Source of the DNA: JAHEZL01 sp964406465
GTDB taxonomy: Bacteria; Bacteroidota; Bacteroidia; Flavobacteriales_C; GCA-002722245
Reading direction: 5' to 3'
Assembly (NCBI GenBank): GCA_964406465.1
Contig: CAYORT010000006.1
Span: forward strand, 62,001-126,000
DNA length: 64,000 bases
Part shown: piece after piece, positions 1 to 7,957 of the stretch
Layout: each line of letters opens with the position of its first letter
Numbering within the stretch: position 1 is the stretch's first letter
Notes under the pieces: model-generated
The model's input: only the letters and a program-made list of their open reading frames with translations
Database searches by the model: none
What the model was told of the DNA's origin: nothing
Position numbers and translations under genes: made by a program

Positions 1-570
1 AACATAGCATTGATTTTCTATGGCACGCGCTGGCAATAAAGATTTCCATGCAAAGTTTCTTGCCTCAGGCCAATTGGCGGTATACAGCAAAACATCGTAT
101 TCATTTTGATTGTTTCTACTCCAAACAGGAAAGCGTAAATCGTAGCAAATGAGCGGGCAAATTTTCCATCCTTTGAGTTCCACAATCAATTTTTTAAAAC
201 CTTCATGGTATTGATTGTTTTCGCCTGCCATTCTAAAAAGGTGACGCTTGTCGTAGTTTTCATATGATCCGTTTGGCTTCATCCAAATTAGTCTGTTGTA
301 GTATTTTCCATTTTCTTCAACAATGAAACTTCCTGTGATTACAGCATTTTTTTCTTTAGCTTTTTGTGTTAGCCAATTCATGGTTTTACCATTCATCTTT
401 TCTGCCAAACGAGCTGGTTCCATAGAGAATCCTGTTGTAAACATTTCGGGCAAAACAATTAAATCGGCAGCATTAATTTTCGCCAAGTGTTTGTCCATTA
501 ACTCAAGGTTGGCGCTGTGATTTTCCCACACCAAAGTTGTTTGAACCAATGCTATTTTTAGGTCTTCCAT
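1..570 (-). CDS. Nitrilase-family amidohydrolase (YafV/omega-amidase-like), partial
   Basis: The C-terminus lies beyond the left window edge; 190 codons are visible. Family members hydrolyse omega-amides of 2-oxo acids such as 2-oxoglutaramate or 2-oxosuccinamate in the cytoplasm. The Glu-Lys-Cys triad of the carbon-nitrogen hydrolase superfamily is visible: Glu in LPEMFTTGF, Lys in YDKRHLF and Cys in ICYDLRFP. The start is the ATG one base beyond the stop of the upstream aminotransferase gene, so the two are probably co-transcribed. An aminotransferase makes the amide-bearing oxo acid from glutamine that this enzyme removes, so the pairing suggests methionine salvage or glutamine transamination. 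Function is family-level inference; the fold assignment is secure. Confidence 0.88.
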   Translation of the reverse strand, partial: MEDLKIALVQTTLVWENHSANLELMDKHLAKINAADLIVLPEMFTTGFSMEPARLAEKMNGKTMNWLTQKAKEKNAVITGSFIVEENGKYYNRLIWMKPNGSYENYDKRHLFRMAGENNQYHEGFKKLIVELKGWKICPLICYDLRFPVWSRNNQNEYDVLLYTANWPEARNFAWKSLLPARAIENQCYV

Positions 571-571
571 T

Positions 572-1726
572 TTATTTTACTTTCATTAATCCTTCAACAC
601 CTTTTTCTAATGTTTCGTTGGTTTTAGCAAAACAGAAGCGCAGTATTTTATCGTCTCTGAAGTTATGATAAAAAACCGATATTGGAATAGATGCAATTTT
701 GTAATCGATGGTAAGTCGGTTGGCATATTCTCTATCGCCTTCATCTGTTAAATGAGCGTAACTCAAGAGTTGAAAATAAGTTCCGCTGCAAGGAAGAGGT
801 TTAAATTTAGTTTCTTTTATCAGCGATAAAAAGTAATCTCTTTTTTGCTGAAATAAGTTGTTTAGTTCTAAATATTTTTCTTTGTTATCGAGATAATCGG
901 CGATGGCATACTGAGAAGGAGTGTGTATACAGTAGGTTTGAAATTGGTGACATTTCACAATTTCTTTCATTATGTTTTCTGGCGCCACGCAATAGCCCAT
1001 TCTCCAGCCTGTAACGTGATATGTTTTTCCAAAAGAATACATTACAATGCTTCTTTCGGCCAATGAAGGGTATCTACAAACGCTTTCGTGTTGTTCGCCA
1101 TCGAAGATCAAATGTTCGTAAACCTCATCGCTAATAATAATGATGTTGGTGTCTTTTACCAATTGTTCTAAAGCTAGTAAATCCTCTTTGCGCAGAATAC
1201 TTCCCGTTGGATTGTGGGGAGTATTGATCATAATAGCGCGCGTTCTGCTGCTAATTTTAGATTTGATATCGTGCCAGTCTACTTTAAATTCTTGGTTTAA
1301 TTGAGTTCTAACAGGAATGCCTCCGTTTAGCTTAATGGCAGGCTCATAGCAATCGTAAGCCGGTTCAACAACAATTACTTCATCACCAGGAAAAACTATA
1401 GCGCTAACCGCCGCATATATGGCTTGCGTTGCGCCTGCAGTAACTAGTATTTCATTGATTGGATGATATTTTGCTCCATATAGTGTTTCAATCTTTGCAG
1501 CTATTTTTTCCTTGAGTAAAGGTAAGCCGGGCATGGGTGCGTACTGATTTTTACCTTCACGCGAATGTTTGTCGACCAATGCAATAAGGGCAGGATCAAC
1601 ATCAAAATTTGGAAATCCCTGCGCTAAATTTACTGCACCATGTTGATTAGCCAAGCCCGTCATCACAGCAAAGATTGTAGTGCCTACGTTGGGTTGTTTA
1701 GATTGAAGAGTGTGTTGGAAGTTCAT
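572..1726 (-). CDS. PLP-dependent aminotransferase, methionine/kynurenine aminotransferase-like (YbdL type)
   Basis: This 384-residue class I/II aminotransferase has the full cofactor site: NTPHNPTG at 168-175, the pyridine-contacting Asp at about 200 (ISDEVYEH) and the Schiff-base Lys at about 234 in SFGKTYHVTGWRMGY. The length is normal for the family. The closest family by motif pattern is the methionine/glutamine transaminase group (YbdL and eukaryotic kynurenine-oxoglutarate transaminase). The next gene encodes a nitrilase-type amidase of the omega-amidase group with a 1-nt gap, and this pairing is seen in methionine salvage, where glutamine is the amino donor. The exact substrate cannot be fixed from sequence. 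Aspartate aminotransferase is a less likely alternative. Confidence 0.88.
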   Translation of the reverse strand: MNFQHTLQSKQPNVGTTIFAVMTGLANQHGAVNLAQGFPNFDVDPALIALVDKHSREGKNQYAPMPGLPLLKEKIAAKIETLYGAKYHPINEILVTAGATQAIYAAVSAIVFPGDEVIVVEPAYDCYEPAIKLNGGIPVRTQLNQEFKVDWHDIKSKISSRTRAIMINTPHNPTGSILRKEDLLALEQLVKDTNIIIISDEVYEHLIFDGEQHESVCRYPSLAERSIVMYSFGKTYHVTGWRMGYCVAPENIMKEIVKCHQFQTYCIHTPSQYAIADYLDNKEKYLELNNLFQQKRDYFLSLIKETKFKPLPCSGTYFQLLSYAHLTDEGDREYANRLTIDYKIASIPISVFYHNFRDDKILRFCFAKTNETLEKGVEGLMKVK

Positions 1727-1785
1727 GCATTAAAAATAGTAAATCAAGAGTATTTTACCCAGAGGCGAACTAGTGGCAAGAATAA

Positions 1786-2433
1786 TTAAGCCAATAAAAA
1801 TATTGCTTCACTCATTATTCCTACTAAAAATCCTACTGCGACTTGAGGAAAAGTGTGTGCCTCTAATTTTAAGCGCGCGTAGGCAAGGAGTCCGGCAAGT
1901 ATCAATGATGCGTAAAAGTAATTGTCCCATTGCATATTCATTTTCATCATCAAAATATTGATGCCTACAATGCCGCCGATGCCAATCATATGAATGCTGA
2001 TTTTCCAAAACATAGAAATGATTAAGGTGACAACAATACCAATTTCGGCACCGGCTAAAATCCAAATTAGGAAGGGATTGACAACAGAGCCTATTTCTCT
2101 TTGAATCATAATGAATCCAATCATATAGGAGATAGCGGTTATTAGAAAGGGAAGTTGTCGGTCTTCTCTTTTTTCCATTTCTAGCGAAGATATTTTACCA
2201 ACTTTCTTAAGATAGTAGGCGAAACCTAGTGGAATTATCAAAGTGAAAACGGTGATGTGTGCAAACATCAATAGGTTGGCATGAGCAACTTCTTCGGTAG
2301 CATAAGGATTAAAGCCATTGAGGCGGTCGCTAAAATAAAGCATTATCATACCAAAGAGAGGCATGAACAGTGGGTGCAGTAGGTAAGACAGGAATTTTGC
2401 GAAGGGGGCTTTTACAGCAACTTTTTCTTCCAT
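1786..2433 (-). CDS. PAP2-like polytopic membrane protein
   Basis: This 215-residue protein has about six hydrophobic segments and a cytoplasmic-looking N-terminus. Three motifs resemble a degenerate PAP2 phosphatase signature in order: KREDRQLP near residue 88 (compare KxxxxxxRP), KISIHMIG in the middle (compare PSGH) and ARLKLEAHTFPQVAVG near the C-terminus (compare SRxxxxxHxxxD). The canonical Ser-Gly of PSGH and the final Asp are altered, so activity on lipid phosphates is uncertain. The start codon overlaps the rpoN stop as TAATG, so translation is likely coupled. Family placement is inference from motif spacing. Confidence 0.6.
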   Translation of the reverse strand: MEEKVAVKAPFAKFLSYLLHPLFMPLFGMIMLYFSDRLNGFNPYATEEVAHANLLMFAHITVFTLIIPLGFAYYLKKVGKISSLEMEKREDRQLPFLITAISYMIGFIMIQREIGSVVNPFLIWILAGAEIGIVVTLIISMFWKISIHMIGIGGIVGINILMMKMNMQWDNYFYASLILAGLLAYARLKLEAHTFPQVAVGFLVGIMSEAIFLLA

Positions 2434-3887
2434 TAAATTTCTCTTCTTAAGCGACCTACCGGAATGTTTAACTGTTCACGATACTTGGCCACAGTTCTTC
2501 GCGCGATGTTGTATCCTTTGGTTTTTAACACTTTCATTAAGGCATCATCGGTAAGTGGATCTTTCTTGTCTTCGGCCTCAATACAATCTTGTAAAATCTT
2601 TTTAATTTCTTTTGTAGAAACCTCTTCACCGCTATCGTTTTGCAACGATTCTGAGAAGAATGATTTGATTAATAAAGTACCGAATGAAGTTTGAATGTAT
2701 TTGCTATTGGCAACCCTAGAAACGGTGGAAATATCAACGCCCACTTTTTCTGCAATGTCTTTTAAGATCATTGGTTTTAGCTTGGTTTCATCGCCTGTAA
2801 GGAAATATTCTTTTTGGTAGTCAACGATGGCTTGCATGGTAACCAAAAGGGTGTTTTGGCGCTGTTTAATTGCATCGATAAACCATTTTGCCGAATCTAA
2901 TTTTTGCTTTACAAACATCACCGCATCTTTCTGCTCTCTATCAGCACCTTTTTTATTCTCGCTATAAGTTTTGAGCATTTCGGTAAACATTCTGCTTATT
3001 TTGAGCTCGGGTGCATTTCTTGAGTTAAGCGATAACTCAAGGTTTCCGTCGTTGCTATTTAAGATGAAATCGGGAATTACACTTTGTGCAGCACGTTGCG
3101 ATTCGTTGGCTGAATTACCTGGCTTAGGATTCAGTTTCAATATTTCGTTCACAGCACTTTTTAGCGATTCTTCGGTGATTTCAAGTTTTTTCAAAATCTT
3201 GTCGAAGTGGCGTTTAGAAAACTCATCGAAGTATTTATCTAACAGAATTTCGGCCATTACGATGGCAGGAGTAGCCCTGTTCTTTCTTTTGATTTGCAGC
3301 AACAAACATTCTTGTAAGTTGCGCGCACCAACACCTGGAGGATCGAACGATTGAATTAATTTTAGCAATTCTTTCAATTCGTCTTCTGTGGTACTTATCG
3401 ATTGTGTAAAGGCTAAATCATCAACGATAGAAGACAAATCTCTGCTTAGATATCCCGATTCATCGAGGTTACCAATTAAATTTTCGGCAACGATGTATGC
3501 ATGATCATCAATGTCTTGCAATCCCAATTGTGTGAGCAAAAGTTCTTGAAATGATTGTCCCATAGAAATAGGCACTTCTCGTTCTTCGTCATCAGAACTG
3601 TAATTGTTGGCTTGATATTTATAAGCGGGTTCGTCGTCGTCGGAAATATATTCAGATAGGTCAAAATCGTCTCTGCTTTCTCCTTCTGGGTTTTCATCTT
3701 CGTAAGAAGAATCATCGCTAATATCTTCATCGCTATCAGAGGTATCTTCTAGCGCCGGATTACTTTCAATTTCTTCTTTGATTCTTTGCTCTAGAGCAAT
3801 GGTAGGAAGTTGTAACAGCTTCATTAATTGAATCTGCTGTGGTGACATCTTCTGAAGTAGTTTCTGTTGTAAACTTTGCTTTAGCAT
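2433..3887 (-). CDS. rpoN: RNA polymerase sigma-54 factor
   Basis: Sigma-54 directs RNA polymerase to -24/-12 promoters and needs an AAA+ enhancer-binding activator. At 484 residues the length is normal. Region I is Gln/Leu-rich (residues 1-45), followed by a very acidic region II (about 48-115), the core-binding domain, and at the C-terminus the RpoN box, ARRTVAKYREQLNIP, at about 462-476. No enhancer-binding protein is encoded in this window, although an NtrY-like histidine kinase lies at 44779-48306. The gene follows the O-antigen-ligase-like gene with an 87-nt gap and overlaps the next gene by one base (TAATG). Confidence 0.95.
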   Translation of the reverse strand: MLKQSLQQKLLQKMSPQQIQLMKLLQLPTIALEQRIKEEIESNPALEDTSDSDEDISDDSSYEDENPEGESRDDFDLSEYISDDDEPAYKYQANNYSSDDEEREVPISMGQSFQELLLTQLGLQDIDDHAYIVAENLIGNLDESGYLSRDLSSIVDDLAFTQSISTTEDELKELLKLIQSFDPPGVGARNLQECLLLQIKRKNRATPAIVMAEILLDKYFDEFSKRHFDKILKKLEITEESLKSAVNEILKLNPKPGNSANESQRAAQSVIPDFILNSNDGNLELSLNSRNAPELKISRMFTEMLKTYSENKKGADREQKDAVMFVKQKLDSAKWFIDAIKQRQNTLLVTMQAIVDYQKEYFLTGDETKLKPMILKDIAEKVGVDISTVSRVANSKYIQTSFGTLLIKSFFSESLQNDSGEEVSTKEIKKILQDCIEAEDKKDPLTDDALMKVLKTKGYNIARRTVAKYREQLNIPVGRLRREI

Positions 3888-3974
3888 TATGAATCCTTTG
3901 AGGGTTAAATTATAAATGCTTTACGAAAGCAGCAATTATTTTGTGACAATTTTTATACCAATATGCGAAATATC

Positions 3975-5552
3975 TTATTCTTCGGCTGTTTGGCGAGTCC
4001 AAAGTAAAGAGAAGAAGAAGACAAACAGGGAAACGCCTGCTTGAGTTTCAAGAGTATCTTCGGTAATCATTGATAAAATCATGATGATGGCAAACAGTTG
4101 CGAAACAAATCTAAATTCTAGGTCTCTAGAATGAAAGTATAGATGGGTGATCATAGTGAGAAAGAATAGGAGTCCGAACACACCAAAGCTCACCCAAAAA
4201 GTGATGTATTGATTGTGTGTGTGTAAACGATGTTCTTTGTCGAGTGGCGATTGATTTATTTCATACTGTTTGTCAAAAGCATCTTGCACATCACCGGTTC
4301 CAACGCCGGTGAGAGGGTAGGTTTGAATGATATCTAGGCCTGTTTTCCAAAATACAAATCGTTGTGTTAATGAGTTCCCACCTGGAGAAGGGTTGGCAAT
4401 ATATGCGTCGGTTTCCCAAAGAAGTTCACGTATTCTTTTTCTTATGGGATTCATATGCACATTTTTGGCATTGGCTTCTCCAATTTCAATGTAGGCTATG
4501 TCTTCGTCGCTTAGTTTTTTTACTCCTTCAGCATCTTTTTTGAGTCCCATTGATGTTAAATACCTAATTAAAGTGCCTTCTAGGTAAGCAGATTCTTTTT
4601 GGTTTAGGGAGTTGAATTTATATTTAGTTTTTCTCTTGTTCCATTCTTCGTGAAGTTCTTTAATGCAAATGTATCGGTGAATATAGTAGCCGTTTTCTTT
4701 GGCAGTGTTCATCTCATCGTTGAAGTATTCATTTCCTTGAGCTGTTTTTTGCAAAGACGCCATGCGTTCATCTTTAGCAATAAAAATATCTTTAGCCTCG
4801 TAAAGCAAGAAGAATCCGGCGGTGGCAGCAAGAATGCTCGATATGTATAGAATTTTTGCTCCATCTTTTTTGTATCGCCATCCCATCAATTTCATAAAGA
4901 GAGGTAAACCAATGAGCAGTAATATTCCAATTCCTGTTATCGCTTCCATGATGATAAGATGCAAAACGAGCACAAGGGCAATTGGCAAAGCGATCCAAAA
5001 TGAGATGAATTTTTCCTTGTAACCGAAAACCAAGAGTGTAATAACAAAACAGCTCATTAGGCTAAATCTTATATGGGAGACAAAAGGCGAAAGTCCGCGG
5101 TAATTAATGATTTTTTCACCTAAGCCCCATTCGCCAAAGTAGTACATGGTTAGGCCAATAAGGGCGACTACTATAACATCGGCAATAAAAAATCCAACAA
5201 TCCATAGTAATTCTTTATGCGAAGGAACAGGAAGAGAAGCAATGATAAAGGGGATAATGAGTAGAGGTACTTTAATGGTTATATCTCGCCAAGCGTAGTC
5301 GAAGTTTTCAGTGTTGTAGAGAAATAGAAAATGTAACAGGAATAAGGCAAAGAACCACCACAAAATTTTGTTTTGGATCAACAGTTGGGCTTTCGATTTG
5401 TAATCGGTGTTAAGAATCCAAGCGAGTCCTAAAACTATCTGAGCAACCGTCAGTCCTGTCTTCGAAAGGGGCAACGAAGCAGCAAAGAGGCATAAGCCAA
5501 GAATGTATAAATTTCTACTCGCTTTTGATAAGTTCATGCGGGTCTTACGCAT
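3975..5552 (-). CDS. O-antigen ligase / Wzy-polymerase-like membrane protein
   Basis: This 525-residue polytopic protein has roughly ten hydrophobic segments split by one long periplasmic loop (about residues 255-400). The end of the loop holds the family pattern: GVGTGDVQDAF, then HRLHTHNQYITFWVSFG, with the conserved His before the last membrane helices. WaaL/Wzy-type proteins join or polymerise lipid-linked glycans at the periplasmic face. The loop is rich in charged residues, including KKDAEGVKKLSDED. The start codon overlaps the stop of the upstream protease gene by one base. Ligase and polymerase cannot be told apart here; no other O-antigen genes adjoin it. Confidence 0.78.
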   Translation of the reverse strand: MRKTRMNLSKASRNLYILGLCLFAASLPLSKTGLTVAQIVLGLAWILNTDYKSKAQLLIQNKILWWFFALFLLHFLFLYNTENFDYAWRDITIKVPLLIIPFIIASLPVPSHKELLWIVGFFIADVIVVALIGLTMYYFGEWGLGEKIINYRGLSPFVSHIRFSLMSCFVITLLVFGYKEKFISFWIALPIALVLVLHLIIMEAITGIGILLLIGLPLFMKLMGWRYKKDGAKILYISSILAATAGFFLLYEAKDIFIAKDERMASLQKTAQGNEYFNDEMNTAKENGYYIHRYICIKELHEEWNKRKTKYKFNSLNQKESAYLEGTLIRYLTSMGLKKDAEGVKKLSDEDIAYIEIGEANAKNVHMNPIRKRIRELLWETDAYIANPSPGGNSLTQRFVFWKTGLDIIQTYPLTGVGTGDVQDAFDKQYEINQSPLDKEHRLHTHNQYITFWVSFGVFGLLFFLTMITHLYFHSRDLEFRFVSQLFAIIMILSMITEDTLETQAGVSLFVFFFSLLWTRQTAEE

Positions 5553-7207
5553 TATTTTGCGGAAGGATTTAAAACACTTCTATATTTTTCGGGAGAAAGT
5601 AAAAGTTCCATGGCTTTATCGATGTATTTGTCGTTCGATAAGCTAGCTTCAACTCTGCCTTTTTGGTAATAGTATCTGCTTACAATCTCCTCTTTAAGCA
5701 ATTGTTTTATTTCTTCTTTAAATAGAGCCAGATCACTGTTCTTTTGCGCTTGAAGTTTTTTGTTTAATGCTTCGTACTCGTCTTTAACAGCATCTAGGTA
5801 TTTTTCATTTTCAGCACTTTTTTTGAAGTCGGCCAGCAGCTTGTCGCTGGCAGTATTGTAGCTATAATCTTTATCTTTTAAGTAAGTCACAAATTCATTG
5901 AATAGCTCATCGCTTACTTTAAAATCTTTGGCTGCAACAAGTGTTTCGTGCTTGATTCTATATTCTGTAGCGAAATTGAAGATGTGATTTTTCTCCATTA
6001 AGGCAGCAAGAATTGGGTTCGATTTTTCTTTAGTGATTTCAAGGTCGGGTTTAATGCCATCCCCATCAATTACTTCTCTTCCATTTCTGGTTTTAAAGGT
6101 AGTTTTAAGAGAGTCGGCAATTTTTATGGCCTTACCTTTTTCGTCTCGGTGTCCATAATCTATTTTTTGTATGCATCTTCCGCTAGGTGTATAGTATTTT
6201 GCTATGGTTACTTTTAGCATGGCGTTATAGCTAATGTTGTACGTTCCTTGAACCAAGCCTTTGCCGTAGGTTTTTTGTCCGATTATTACTGCTCTATCCA
6301 AATCTTGCAAACTACCGCTAACGATTTCAGAGGCTGAAGCTGAGCCGCCATCAACCAATACGGTAAGCGGAAGTTTGGTGTCGATAGGAGAGTTTAAGGT
6401 TTTTCTAACTTCTGATGTGTTTTTATATTTCCCTTTTGTTTCTACTACTGTAGTTCCTTTTTCCACGAAGTAATTTACAATATCTATTGATTCGCGAAGT
6501 AGGCCGCCTGGATTTCCTCTTAGATCGAAAATCAATCCTTTCAATTGGTTGCTTTTTTGTAGTTCCGCCAAGGCTTCTCGTACTTCTTTACCGGCTTTTT
6601 CGGTAAAGCTATTGAGTTTAATGTAGCCAATGCCGTTTTCTAACATGGCATAGTAGGGCACCGATTTAACTTGAATTTCTTCTCTTGTTATTTCGAAGTC
6701 CATTATTTTGCCCTGACGGTCGATTTTCAATTTTACTTTGCTGCCTGGCTCTCCTTTTAGCACTTTGCTGAGGTCGCTTACATTTTTTCCTTTTGCCGAA
6801 ACTTCGTTTACTTCTAGCACTAGGTCGCCAGCGCGTAAACCTGCTTTAAAAGCAGGAAATCCTTCATAAGGTTCGGCAATTACGCAATAATCCCCCATTT
6901 TATGTACCAAAGAACCTATGCCTCCGTATTGTCCGGTTTGCATGAATTTGTAATCTTCAATTTCCGATTCGGGATAGTAATTGGTGTAAGGGTCGAGAGA
7001 TTCCAGCATGGCGTCAATCCCTGTTTTCATTAACTTTCCGGGGTCGGTCTCATCCACATATCTGGTGTTGAGTTCTCGGTAAAGAGAGGCAAAAATATCT
7101 AGGTTTTTAGACAGTTCAAATTGATCGGTGTTGTTTGTAAAAGCAACTGTGATCAACATTACTGCTACCGACACCACTAAAAATATTTTTCTTTTCATAT
7201 CATTCAA
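5552..7207 (-). CDS. S41-family C-terminal processing peptidase (CtpA/Tsp-like)
   Basis: This 551-residue exported serine protease begins with a signal-anchor-like helix (residues 5-24). A PDZ domain follows at about 85-175 (GGIGSLV, GLRAGD), then the S41 core at about 185-385. The catalytic Ser-Lys dyad is visible as Ser291 in GGSASASEIVSG and Lys316 in TYGKGLVQ, with the 25-residue spacing known from Tsp. The last 130 residues are Lys/Glu-rich and probably helical. The family trims C-termini of periplasmic or envelope proteins. It lies 26 nt downstream of yidD and overlaps the next gene by one base. Confidence 0.93.
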   Translation of the reverse strand: MNDMKRKIFLVVSVAVMLITVAFTNNTDQFELSKNLDIFASLYRELNTRYVDETDPGKLMKTGIDAMLESLDPYTNYYPESEIEDYKFMQTGQYGGIGSLVHKMGDYCVIAEPYEGFPAFKAGLRAGDLVLEVNEVSAKGKNVSDLSKVLKGEPGSKVKLKIDRQGKIMDFEITREEIQVKSVPYYAMLENGIGYIKLNSFTEKAGKEVREALAELQKSNQLKGLIFDLRGNPGGLLRESIDIVNYFVEKGTTVVETKGKYKNTSEVRKTLNSPIDTKLPLTVLVDGGSASASEIVSGSLQDLDRAVIIGQKTYGKGLVQGTYNISYNAMLKVTIAKYYTPSGRCIQKIDYGHRDEKGKAIKIADSLKTTFKTRNGREVIDGDGIKPDLEITKEKSNPILAALMEKNHIFNFATEYRIKHETLVAAKDFKVSDELFNEFVTYLKDKDYSYNTASDKLLADFKKSAENEKYLDAVKDEYEALNKKLQAQKNSDLALFKEEIKQLLKEEIVSRYYYQKGRVEASLSNDKYIDKAMELLLSPEKYRSVLNPSAK

Positions 7208-7232
7208 AATTCAACATTAACAATTCAACATT

Positions 7233-7463
7233 CTATGGTACAGGATCGAAACCTTTACCTCCCCAGGGGTGACAGCTACAAAAACGCTTAGTACTCAACC
7301 ACGAACCTTTTATTACGCCGTGTTTGTTTAAAGCTTCAACAGCGTAATTGGAACATGTTGGCTCATATCTGCACTTAGCACCCAAATAGGGAGAAATCAT
7401 ACCTTGATACAAACGAACCAATCCAATCAATATTTTCAATGCTATTTTACGCAATAGTTTCAT
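7233..7463 (-). CDS. yidD: Membrane protein insertion efficiency factor YidD
   Basis: This short (76-residue) protein carries the YidD signature: an amphipathic N-terminal helix, then YQGMISPYLGAKCRYEPTCS and the following NYAVEALNKHG. YidD assists YidC-dependent insertion of inner-membrane proteins. It overlaps the end of rnpA by 17 nt, which is the usual arrangement; rpmH and dnaA are not next to it here. The C-terminus GGKGFDPVP is typical. Confidence 0.95.
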   Translation of the reverse strand: MKLLRKIALKILIGLVRLYQGMISPYLGAKCRYEPTCSNYAVEALNKHGVIKGSWLSTKRFCSCHPWGGKGFDPVP

Positions 7464-7830
7464 TAAGCTGCGCGATTAATTTAATCAATTTTTCTTCAAT
7501 TGTTTCTGCAGGTAAATCTTCTTTAGCTGTGTAAATGAGCAAAAGCGCCACTTTAATTTCTTTTTGCGAGATAGTTTGATATAGAGTTTCTTTATTTTTT
7601 CTGTACGCTTCTCTTATTTTTCTTTTGATATAATTTCTATCATGGGCTCTTTTAAATGATCTTTTTGGCACAGTGATGCACAATTGTACAGGATGCGGAG
7701 AAGTTAGATTTTCCTTTAGCCACAGCGCTTTGTAGGGGTAACAAGAAACTGTGTTGCCTTTTTCAAAGAGCTGAGTAATCACTTTTCTACTCGTTAATTT
7801 TTCACTCTTTTTAAAAGTAAATTTCTCCAT
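7447..7830 (-). CDS. rnpA: Ribonuclease P protein component
   Basis: This is the protein subunit of RNase P, which processes the 5' ends of pre-tRNAs together with the M1-type RNA. It is 127 residues long and opens with the usual FTFKKSEKLTSRKVI. The RNR motif is present as KRAHDRNYIKRKIREAYR at about residues 62-79. The start ATG is the first in frame; 127 bp separate it from the divergent uvrC. The gene leads a long minus-strand run through yidD, the S41 protease and beyond. Confidence 0.95.
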   Translation of the reverse strand: MEKFTFKKSEKLTSRKVITQLFEKGNTVSCYPYKALWLKENLTSPHPVQLCITVPKRSFKRAHDRNYIKRKIREAYRKNKETLYQTISQKEIKVALLLIYTAKEDLPAETIEEKLIKLIAQLNETIA

Positions 7831-7957
7831 AATTCAAGATTACAAAAAATTGTACAGTTTATTAAATGGAGAGTAATATGAATTTCTATACTTGATTTTG
7901 TAGCGACGAATATTAATACTCAAGAAATAGAAAATAGTATCTTAGAAGCCTCGGAGA

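Noticed and set aside
7672..7690. Possible sigma-54 promoter TGGCACAGTGATGCA
   Set aside because: The spacing between the -24-like and -12-like parts is wrong and it lies within rnpA; other TTGGCAC words in the window also lack a spaced TTGC.
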